Shown: piece after piece, positions 1 through 5,892 of the stretch
How the letters are laid out: each line of letters starts with the position of its first letter
Numbering within the stretch: position 1 is the stretch's first letter
Source: Caenibius sp964466155
GTDB lineage: Bacteria > Pseudomonadota > Alphaproteobacteria > Sphingomonadales > Sphingomonadaceae
Assembly (NCBI GenBank): GCA_964466155.1
Contig: CAYXMY010000119.1
Coordinates: 1 to 7,807, forward strand
Length of the DNA: 7,807 bases
Direction of reading: 5' to 3'
The notes under the pieces: model-generated
Databases searched by the model: none
What the model was told of the DNA's origin: nothing
What the model saw: only the letters and a program-made list of their open reading frames with translations
Translations under genes and position numbers: made by a program

Positions 1-1
1 C

Positions 2-244
2 GTGGTGATCGATCACAAGAGCAAGGCGCAGGTGACTGGGATCGGCTTGCCGCTGGATGAAGATTACGCCGAATTCGTTGCCGAGGCGGAAGGCGATGTT
101 GAAACCGCGCTTTCCCGGCTCAAAGGCGGTGCGCGCAAGGATCGCGAAGCGATTATAGAGGCCGCGCGTCTGGCGGCCCGGCGCGCGGCGCAGCGCTGGT
201 CGGGCAAGAAGCCGCAAGTGAAAGTTCTGCTGACGGAAGGCTGA
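2..244 (+). CDS. rnj: Ribonuclease J, C-terminal end (5' partial)
   Basis: Only the last 80 residues are in the window; the frame is open to the left edge and the first in-frame GTG is almost certainly internal. RNase J is a metallo-beta-lactamase/beta-CASP ribonuclease with endonuclease and 5'-exonuclease activity in RNA maturation and decay. The catalytic domains lie outside the window. What is seen is the small C-terminal domain: a segment with an Asp/Glu-rich stretch (LDEDYAEF), a charged helix (ARKDREAIIEAARLAARRAA) and the closing WSGKKPQVKVLL strand. This matches the W-GKKP-x-V ending I associate with alphaproteobacterial RNase J. The stop is 5 bases before the next gene, so the two are probably cotranscribed. 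RNase J followed by a DUF1467 gene is an arrangement I associate with Sphingomonadales. The identification is from recall of the C-terminal motif, without the active site as support. Confidence 0.75.
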   Translation: MVIDHKSKAQVTGIGLPLDEDYAEFVAEAEGDVETALSRLKGGARKDREAIIEAARLAARRAAQRWSGKKPQVKVLLTEG

Positions 245-249
245 CAGGC

Positions 250-552
250 ATGAAATGGACGTCGCTACTAGCCATCTATGCTTTGTTCTGGGTCATGACC
301 GCCTTTGTCATGCTGCCTTTCGGCGTTAGGACGCATGATGAGGCAGGGCTCAAGAAAATTCCGGGGCAGGCGGACAGCGCCCCGGCCCATTTCCGCCCCG
401 GCTTGCTCGCGTTGCGGGCCAGTGCGATCGCGGCGGTGATGTGCGGTCTCTTCTATGCCAATTACGTGAATGGCTGGATCTCGTTCGAAGACCTTAACGT
501 GTTCGGCAAACCGCCGATGGCCGACAAAGAACCTGCCATTTATCGCGATTGA
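250..552 (+). CDS. DUF1467 family small membrane protein
   Basis: A 100-residue protein of unknown function with two predicted membrane segments: residues about 4-26 (rich in L, A, F, V) and about 52-77 (LLALRASAIAAVMCGLFYAN). Between them is a polar loop beginning PFGVRTHDEAG, which is typical of DUF1467 proteins. The C-terminal tail (about residues 78-100) is polar. The length is normal for the family, which consists of small inner-membrane proteins of alphaproteobacteria with no assigned function. The ATG follows the RNase J stop by 5 bases, and a GAAGG stretch at 236-240 is a reasonable ribosome binding site. This suggests translation coupled to RNase J. The gene ends 20 bases before the 3' end of the convergent coiled-coil gene. 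Confidence 0.8.
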   Translation: MKWTSLLAIYALFWVMTAFVMLPFGVRTHDEAGLKKIPGQADSAPAHFRPGLLALRASAIAAVMCGLFYANYVNGWISFEDLNVFGKPPMADKEPAIYRD

Positions 553-554
553 CG

Positions 555-578
555 GAATAATCCCGCCATCGGTTATTC
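555..578. terminator. Short hairpin between convergent genes
   Basis: GAATAA (555-560) pairs with TTATTC (573-578). The stem extends by CC/GG (562-563 with 571-572) across one bulged T, leaving a 7-base loop. It lies exactly where two convergent genes meet, and one arm contains the TAA stop of the minus-strand gene. There is no T-tract on either strand and the stem is AT-rich, so it is a weak candidate for a terminator or mRNA 3'-end structure. Confidence 0.3.
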
Positions 579-3149
579 GCGCAGGCGTTCGATGGCTTGC
601 GCCAGCGATACATAGAGCTTGCCCATGTCCGATGACAGCAGCGTCACGCTGAGCGCATGGCCGTCGCGGGTCGAAAGAAGCTGGCGCAGCATCGCTTCGA
701 AATCGTGGACATAACGGTTCACGTGGCCGCGGAACGTTTCGTCATTCTGGTAGATTTCGCTCACCGTGCGGCTTTCCGCGTGATCGAGCAGGCGCACCGC
801 ACGGCGGGTGAAGATCCCCCGATCTCCACGCAGATAAGCGGCCCAGGCGGTGTCGGAAACGTCGGTCGACAATGCCTTGGCGATATCGATTGCGCTGGAG
901 TTCAAGGTTTCGGTGATCAGTGCGGCGCGGCGGGCAAAGGCATTGTCGACTTGCTCTTCCGCTCGTTCGCGGGCCTGCGCGACGCGTGTTTCAAGATGGC
1001 CCGTCAGTTCGGTCACTTTCGCTAGTTGATCGCGTAGCTGGATGGCGGCCTCGCGGCTGACGCCCGAGGCATGGGCTGCCGCTTGCTCAAGCTGGCCGAT
1101 GGCTTCCGCGCTGCGGGCCTTGACGGCGCGATTGATCGCTTCCGCGCTGTCTTCCCCGATACGGGCGGCGAGGCGGGCGGCGGCATCGCTGCTGCCCGTA
1201 TCGAGATTGGCGATGACGGAACGGGTGGCATCCGCCAGCTTTTCGAGACTGTCGCGCAAATGCCGCTCGCTCTCGGTGGCCAGAGTTTCACTCTCTTTGC
1301 CGAGTGTGGCCAATTCGTTGCGCAGCGTGGCCAACTGTTCGGCATGACCTTCGTTGTAAGCGGCAAAGGTCGCGTGAAGCTGTTCCACTTGCTTCATGAC
1401 CGAAAGGCCATCGCGCTGCGTATTCTGGACATAGTCCGACAAGGCGCGGCCCTTGTCGTGCGCCTGGCTGATCGATTGATTCACCGCTTCGACATTCCCG
1501 GCGAAACTGCCGAGATGCTGATGGGCATCGGTGATCGCGGCGGGCAGATCGTTGCGGCTGTGGTCCGCGCTCGCCCGGATGAGTTCGAGCAGACGGACGC
1601 TGGCCTCGGTGAGGGAGGCAACCGCTCGATCCATCTCGGTAACGGTCTCACGGCTCGCCGAAACCTGGGTGCCGAGCTGGGTGAGCGCTTCACCGAGATC
1701 GTTGCGTACGGCGTGACCTTGCGCGCCGATTTCCTCGATTCGCGCCGAAAGGCCCGAAAGACGGGTTGTGATCGTATCGGCGTGCTGCGCGATTTCGTGG
1801 CTCGCGGTGAGATGGGCATCGCGGCGTTCGGCGATGGCGGCATCCAGTTTGACCAGGCGATCCTGCGTATCTGCCAGTTGCTGGTTTTGCCAGTCCTGAA
1901 CCTGCTCGCGCCGCCGGGTGAATTCCGCGTCCCATGCGGTGCGGCTTTCGGTCGCGGCCGTTTGCGCTTCCGTGTCGATCAGCGCAATCTCGTTGGCGGC
2001 ATGTTGGAGGCGGCTTTCCAGTTCATGGACAGCCTTGCCCCACGCATCGAGAGCGGTGCTTTCGTTCTGCCAGATGTCCTGCCGCAGCGATGCGACCTGA
2101 TCGTGCATGGTGGAGATATGCGAACGAAGCGCGTCGAGGGACCGGGTTTCCTCGCCCATCAGGTGTTCGCGGGCGGACGCCATTTCTTCTGTCAGGGTTT
2201 GCGCGCGGTGGCGGATGGCGGTCAGCATTTCCACCTCGTGCCCATCCAGTTCGGCGCGGAATGCAAGGCTGCGTTCGTTCAGAGCGGCAAAGCGGCCGGT
2301 GGCGATATCGTCCAGCTTGGTTGCCTGCGTGGAGAAAGCGGCCATGGCGGCGTTGACTTGCGCACGCACCGCCTGAACTCGTTGTTCCGCCGCATCGCCG
2401 AATTCGTGGAGCCGCTGGAATCCGCTGGTCAGTTCCTGCAACTGATCCTGGGCAACGCGTCCGGCATTCCCGATCTGATTGGTCACATCGCGAGCGGAAT
2501 TGGCGATAACTGGCAATTCGTTGCGGAGCTTCCCCATATTTTCCAGAGCATTGGTGCTGACACTGGCAATGGATTCAACCTGTGCGCCGTTGTCCTGAAT
2601 AAGACCGGCCAAACGGTCCGCATGTTGTGAAATCCGCTCCACCGATATCCGGCCGAGCGATTCGAGATCGCGCGATTGCGATGCGATGAATTCACGGGCG
2701 AGGCTGAGTTCGCGATTCACCGAAACGAGCCTCTGCTCAAGCTGATTCGATTCCTGGGAAAGCAGGCGGGCGACATCGTTGAAACGACCGGCTTCCCGCT
2801 GGCTGCTGCGCATGGCGAGCAGCCACAATGCGACCACGAGTACGACCGGCACGGCCCAGATGGCCAGCCATTCGGTCCATTGCGCGGCGTTCGCACCGGA
2901 TACTATCGCATCGGTATGAGCCCAGCCGAAAAAGCCCGACCAGGCGATAATGGCGCCCAATGCGAGAACGCCAGCATAAAGAGGGAAGGGGGAGAGTCTT
3001 TGTGGATCAAGGCTTTCCACCTCATTCCAGATATCTTCTTCCTGCACCGCCGCTTCCGGCGTTGCCATCGCAAGATGTTGCGCTTCGCTCGTTTCCTCAC
3101 CGGAACCGAGCGACACTATCCGTGACCCTCCACTCATGCGGCGCAACAT
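573..3149 (-). CDS. TipN/GPR-like polar coiled-coil membrane protein
   Basis: An 858-residue protein. Residues 1-52 form an acidic cytoplasmic-type N-terminus. Two membrane segments follow at about 55-76 (FPLYAGVLALGAIIAWSGFF) and 94-113 (WLAIWAVPVVLVVALWLLAM). Residues about 115-760 are almost entirely heptad-like helix rich in A, E, Q, R, S and L, i.e. a long coiled coil. The last 94 residues (765-858) form a distinct conserved-looking domain with YLRGDRGIFTRRAVRLL, RYVHDFEAMLRQLL and SSDMGKLYVSLAQAI. Known of the family: Caulobacter TipN (about 880 residues, two N-terminal membrane helices plus coiled coil) marks the new cell pole and helps place the division plane and flagellum, and Agrobacterium GPR forms a ring at the growth pole. 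Architecture, length and C-terminal motif fit, but orthology is inferred from memory. The start chosen is the first ATG, with GAAG six bases upstream; the second Met (residue 5) has no ribosome binding site. Large plus-strand open frames across this gene, such as 1071-2630, are shadows. Confidence 0.7.
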   Translation of the reverse strand: MLRRMSGGSRIVSLGSGEETSEAQHLAMATPEAAVQEEDIWNEVESLDPQRLSPFPLYAGVLALGAIIAWSGFFGWAHTDAIVSGANAAQWTEWLAIWAVPVVLVVALWLLAMRSSQREAGRFNDVARLLSQESNQLEQRLVSVNRELSLAREFIASQSRDLESLGRISVERISQHADRLAGLIQDNGAQVESIASVSTNALENMGKLRNELPVIANSARDVTNQIGNAGRVAQDQLQELTSGFQRLHEFGDAAEQRVQAVRAQVNAAMAAFSTQATKLDDIATGRFAALNERSLAFRAELDGHEVEMLTAIRHRAQTLTEEMASAREHLMGEETRSLDALRSHISTMHDQVASLRQDIWQNESTALDAWGKAVHELESRLQHAANEIALIDTEAQTAATESRTAWDAEFTRRREQVQDWQNQQLADTQDRLVKLDAAIAERRDAHLTASHEIAQHADTITTRLSGLSARIEEIGAQGHAVRNDLGEALTQLGTQVSASRETVTEMDRAVASLTEASVRLLELIRASADHSRNDLPAAITDAHQHLGSFAGNVEAVNQSISQAHDKGRALSDYVQNTQRDGLSVMKQVEQLHATFAAYNEGHAEQLATLRNELATLGKESETLATESERHLRDSLEKLADATRSVIANLDTGSSDAAARLAARIGEDSAEAINRAVKARSAEAIGQLEQAAAHASGVSREAAIQLRDQLAKVTELTGHLETRVAQARERAEEQVDNAFARRAALITETLNSSAIDIAKALSTDVSDTAWAAYLRGDRGIFTRRAVRLLDHAESRTVSEIYQNDETFRGHVNRYVHDFEAMLRQLLSTRDGHALSVTLLSSDMGKLYVSLAQAIERLRE

Positions 3150-3207
3150 ATCACGCTTCGGTGAGCAATAAACCCTGCCTTAACCTTCATGCGGCAAGCT
3201 GTGGGAT
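3150..3207. promoter_or_regulatory. Divergent intergenic region, likely promoters
   Basis: These 58 bases separate the start codons of the divergent TipN-like and HPt-like genes, so transcription of at least the minus-strand gene should begin in or near here. The stretch is less GC-rich than its flanks (for example GAGCAATAAACC). It contains one TTAACC at 3180-3185, a half-site like that of the alphaproteobacterial cell-cycle regulator CtrA (full site TTAA-N7-TTAA). The second half is not present, and I cannot assign -35/-10 boxes. Confidence 0.35.
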
Positions 3208-3507
3208 ATGACGGTTCATGGTCATACGCTCGATCTGACGCTGGCGGCGGTTGCGGGGGACGATCCGGCAATCAAGGCGGAACTGCGTGACGCGTTTTGC
3301 GTGAGTCTGACCTATCAGATCGATCTGCTGTCGCGCGCGCGGTGCGATGGCAACTGGCGCGTCGCGGCATCGCGCCTCAGGGAACTCGGGGCGGGCTTCC
3401 ACGTCGATCAGGTGATCGAACTGGCCGAAGCCGCATTGGCTGCCGCACCGGGCGATCCTGCCGTTTTGCGCCGTTTCCACGCGGTGCTGCGCGATTTGTC
3501 CATTTAA
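3208..3507 (+). CDS. HPt-like helical protein lacking the phospho-acceptor histidine
   Basis: A 99-residue, mostly helical protein with no membrane segment or signal peptide. The pattern follows a histidine-phosphotransfer (HPt) four-helix bundle: a helix ending LRDAFCVSLTYQIDLLSRA (about 26-44), a D-x-x-W turn (47-50), then AASRLRELGAGFHVDQVIEL (53-72), and a last helix after PGDPAVLRRF. In a working HPt the third part reads A-H-x-L-K-G-x-A. Here the aligned residues are A54-S55-R56-L57-R58-E59, so Ser replaces the histidine (codon 3370-3372) and Glu replaces the glycine. H65 is not at the right place. It is either a degenerate HPt, perhaps a binding partner rather than a phosphate carrier, or an unrelated small helical protein. 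The ATG has only a poorly spaced GGGA upstream. It is divergent from the TipN-like gene and leads the plus-strand cluster. Confidence 0.55.
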   Translation: MTVHGHTLDLTLAAVAGDDPAIKAELRDAFCVSLTYQIDLLSRARCDGNWRVAASRLRELGAGFHVDQVIELAEAALAAAPGDPAVLRRFHAVLRDLSI

Positions 3508-3609
3508 TAAAGAATAACAACTGCCCGGTCCCGATGGCTTGGCAGAGCGGTGTGGCTGCCCTAGAAGCATGACGCTTCAAACGAAATCGGACCGCTTCCC
3601 GTTTTTCTT

Positions 3610-4903
3610 TTGCTGGCCGCGATTTCCAAGGTGGCGGACGGTTCCGTCGGTCTCGAAATCGCTCTAGAGAGAAACCCGATTTTTCAGGGAGTTCAGCGGG
3701 TGCGTGTCGCCCTTCTTTCCATGCTCGATAACGCCGGAGCGCCGGGAGAAGGGCATAAGGCCTTCATTTCCTTCGCCGGTAAGACTCTCGCCCGGCGGCA
3801 GATCNNNNNNNNNNGTGGAGTGTGAGCGGGTGGTTTGCCTGGCCGATAATCTCGGCCCGGGGCTGATCGCGTTGCAGCACGAAGTGGAAGCGGCAGGGGC
3901 GAAGTTTCACGTTATTTCGGTGCCCCGCGCGCTGTGCGGCCTTGTCTATGCGACGGATGAATTGATCGTGCTGGCCGATGGCGTTCTTCCGCTCGCGGAC
4001 GAAGCGCAAGATGTGCTGGCCAAAGGGAATGCCGTGCTGGTGGTCTCTGCAGAAGCCGGGATACCTGCGGGATTTGAGCGCATCGATCTCAATCATGCCT
4101 GGGCGGGGGCGTTGGCCATGCCGGGAAGGCTGGTGGAACGGTTGAACGAATTGCCGCAGGATTGCGATGGAATCTCCGCCCTGTTGCGGATTGCCCTGCA
4201 GGGGCGGGTGCCCGAACGAATGTTGCCCGATGCCGTGCTGGCGGACGGGCGCTGGGCGATGCTGAACAGCAACCAGCAGGCCGCCATGCTCGAACCTGCG
4301 TGGTTCAGGCGCCACGCAGCCGCCACCGATCCGTTTTCGCCGGGGCGCTGGCTGGCTTACCGTTTCACCGCGCATTTCGGTGTGACCTGGCTCAATCGCG
4401 GCATCCGGCCCGTTTATCTGCTGCTATGCGCTGCCTTGCTGCTGTGCGGGGCGGTTCTGGCCGGATGGATGGGGCGGATTCCGGCAGGATTTGCCGCTCT
4501 TGCGCTGGCGTGGCTGTTTGCCGATGCCGGGCAGTCTCTCGATCGTGGGGAGCGCGCCGGTAACAATGGCAGCTTCCTGTTGGCCAAGTCGCTGCGCGCT
4601 TTTGCCATCGTGGCGGATATCGGGATCGTCATTTTGCTTGCGCTGGCGATGGACGGCATGTTCGCGTCCCTGTTCGAACTGCTGTTTGTGCCGCTGGCCT
4701 TGATCGGGTTGATCTGGCTCGTGCCGGGCCTTTCGCGGAGCCGCTGGAGCAGAGTCTTCGGAGATCGTCCGCTACTGGCGATTATCCTCGGTTTCGGGGG
4801 GCTGGCGGACGTTTTGCTACCCCTGTCCCAATGTCTCATTTTGGTACTGATCACTTGCGGGATTATCTTGTCCCTTGCGCACGGGAGGCTTACGCAAAAT
4901 TAA
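3610..4903 (+). CDS. Unrecognised protein: soluble N-terminal part plus 5-6 membrane helices (split by assembly gap)
   Basis: I do not recognise this family. The 5' part (to 3804) reads in frame 1 and includes FISFAGKTLARRQI. After the gap, frame 2 continues with VECERVVCLADN to the TAA at 4901-4903 (362 residues). The protein is almost surely one gene, with the N run giving a false frame change. The soluble region up to about 4400 contains FHVISVPRALCGLVYATDELIVLADG, an AGFERIDL-x-x-AWAGAL block and DGISALLRIALQGRVPERMLPD. The strand-helix alternation and the AGK-x-L-x-x-x-Q...ERVVCLAD pattern faintly recall sugar-phosphate nucleotidyltransferases, but no glycine-rich GGxGTRL loop is visible. 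Membrane helices lie at about 4408-4473, 4479-4540, 4591-4665, 4672-4731 and 4768-4875 (one or two). No CDP-alcohol phosphotransferase motif is seen. The start is uncertain: TTG 3610 has no ribosome binding site, and ATG 3569 is in another frame. Confidence 0.6.
3805..3814. other. Assembly gap (10 N)
   Basis: There are ten consecutive undetermined bases inside a coding region. The coding frame is 1 before the gap and 2 after it. A 10-base gap cannot join them in frame, whereas a true length of 8, 11, 14 or another value of the form 3n+2 would. The N count is therefore probably a placeholder, and a few residues of the protein are missing. Confidence 0.95.
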
Positions 4904-4926
4904 TCAAGGGGCGATATCGCGATACG

Positions 4927-5889
4927 ATGATGGAATCCGGCATGTCCCAATTCGGCGATCGAACAACGGAAGAAATTCTGTCTGATGCGCTGGCGCGCGG
5001 GGATAGCGCCTTGGCGTCTGTCGCGCCGGTTTTGGGCCATCTGCTTGAAAACGACGATCAATCGTTGTTCACGGATGAAATTGTCGCCCGCATGCGGGGC
5101 ATGCTCCAGCATCTCGCCCGGCAATTGCTAGCCGCGCAGGGCGAAGCGGGCGGCACGCCCAATCCCGCAGATTTTTCCGAATGTGCGTTTGAGCGTTTAA
5201 CCAGGTTGCTAACGGGTAATGCCGCGTTGCGGGGCCATGTGCATGCCTTGGCTTTGGAATACCGGCTTTGCGATACCCTGCAGGTGCGCATGGGTTTGGA
5301 TGCGGTCGTGCCTCCGGTGTTGCAGGCGCACATCGGCGCATCGCAACCCGATCCGTCATCCGAAGCGATGGGGATGCTCACCGCGCAAGCCCGGTTCTGC
5401 CAGCAGCAGCGGCGAATGGAATTACCCCTGGCGGAATTGCCGGAGGAATTGTTTCAGACTGTCCTGCAAGTGTGGAAAGGCCAATCGGCGGAGCAGGAGC
5501 AGGCGCACGTGGCTGCCGCTCAGGCAGGCTTGAACGATGCGTTCCACGCGCATGAAAGCCGCCTTGACCTGATGAAGCGCTTCCTTGCCAGCGCGAAGGA
5601 ATACGAAGCAGCCGCTCTCGATGTCGCGCATGCGGGGGTGCCGTTGTTCGTCACGGCCCTGGCCAGGGTGACGGGGCAAGATCGGGCCAGCGCAATACTG
5701 GCGCTTCATGACCGGCGGATGATGCGTCTGGCATTGCTGCTGCGGGCGGCGGGCGCCTCGGCAGCGACTATCGAACGGCAACTCGCCTGGCTTCACCCCG
5801 ATACCGTCGCTCCTCGCGGTTTCGATGCGATTGACGCGCATCAGGCGACGTTGATCCTTGCCCAGTCGCCTGCCCATGCTTTCGGGTGA
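4927..5889 (+). CDS. All-helical cytoplasmic protein, possibly DUF2336-like
   Basis: About 320 residues from ATG 4927, helical throughout, with no membrane segment or signal peptide. Features include SDALARGDSALASVAPVLGH near the N-terminus and a middle region LAELPEELFQTVLQVWKG. A C-terminal part follows with LFVTALARVTGQDRASAILALHDRRMM and LLLRAAGASAATIERQLAWL. The repeated short helices and the RAAG-type C-terminal block resemble alphaproteobacterial DUF2336 proteins, which have HEAT-like helical repeats and no defined function; this is a weak, memory-based match. The frame is open from 4831, but that would overlap the upstream gene by 73 bases in another frame, so I prefer 4927, 23 bases after its stop. 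AAGGGG (4906-4911) is a distant ribosome binding site, and ATG 4942 is an alternative start. The stop is 3 bases before the kinase-like gene, so the two are tightly coupled. Confidence 0.6.
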   Translation: MMESGMSQFGDRTTEEILSDALARGDSALASVAPVLGHLLENDDQSLFTDEIVARMRGMLQHLARQLLAAQGEAGGTPNPADFSECAFERLTRLLTGNAALRGHVHALALEYRLCDTLQVRMGLDAVVPPVLQAHIGASQPDPSSEAMGMLTAQARFCQQQRRMELPLAELPEELFQTVLQVWKGQSAEQEQAHVAAAQAGLNDAFHAHESRLDLMKRFLASAKEYEAAALDVAHAGVPLFVTALARVTGQDRASAILALHDRRMMRLALLLRAAGASAATIERQLAWLHPDTVAPRGFDAIDAHQATLILAQSPAHAFG

Positions 5890-5892
5890 CCC

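Noticed and set aside
1071..2630. 519-residue plus-strand open frame opposite the coiled-coil gene
   Set aside because: It lies entirely antisense to the 858-residue gene, whose translation has clear membrane helices, heptads and a conserved C-terminal domain. The plus-strand product has no recognisable domain and looks like a GC-rich shadow.
573..3149. Methyl-accepting chemotaxis protein or kinesin/SMC ATPase identity for the coiled-coil protein
   Set aside because: There is no MCP signalling hairpin motif, no HAMP domain after the membrane helices and no Walker A motif. The C-terminal domain fits the TipN/GPR type better.
3187..3570. 127-residue minus-strand open frame over the HPt-like gene
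   Set aside because: It has no ribosome binding site or domain, and the plus-strand frame has helical HPt-like patterning with typical codon use.
3508..3609. Possible tRNA or small RNA between the HPt-like gene and the membrane protein
   Set aside because: I could not form a cloverleaf or a convincing terminator hairpin. The only feature is an AT-rich stretch (about 3502-3521).
3704..3804. Frame-2 start at 3704 for the membrane protein
   Set aside because: The 33 residues before the gap are rich in P, S and R, while frame 1 over the same bases gives a protein-like sequence. The apparent continuity arises only from the arbitrary N count.
3764..4375. 203-residue minus-strand open frame across the N gap
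   Set aside because: It runs through undetermined bases, has shadow-like composition and opposes a better plus-strand coding frame.
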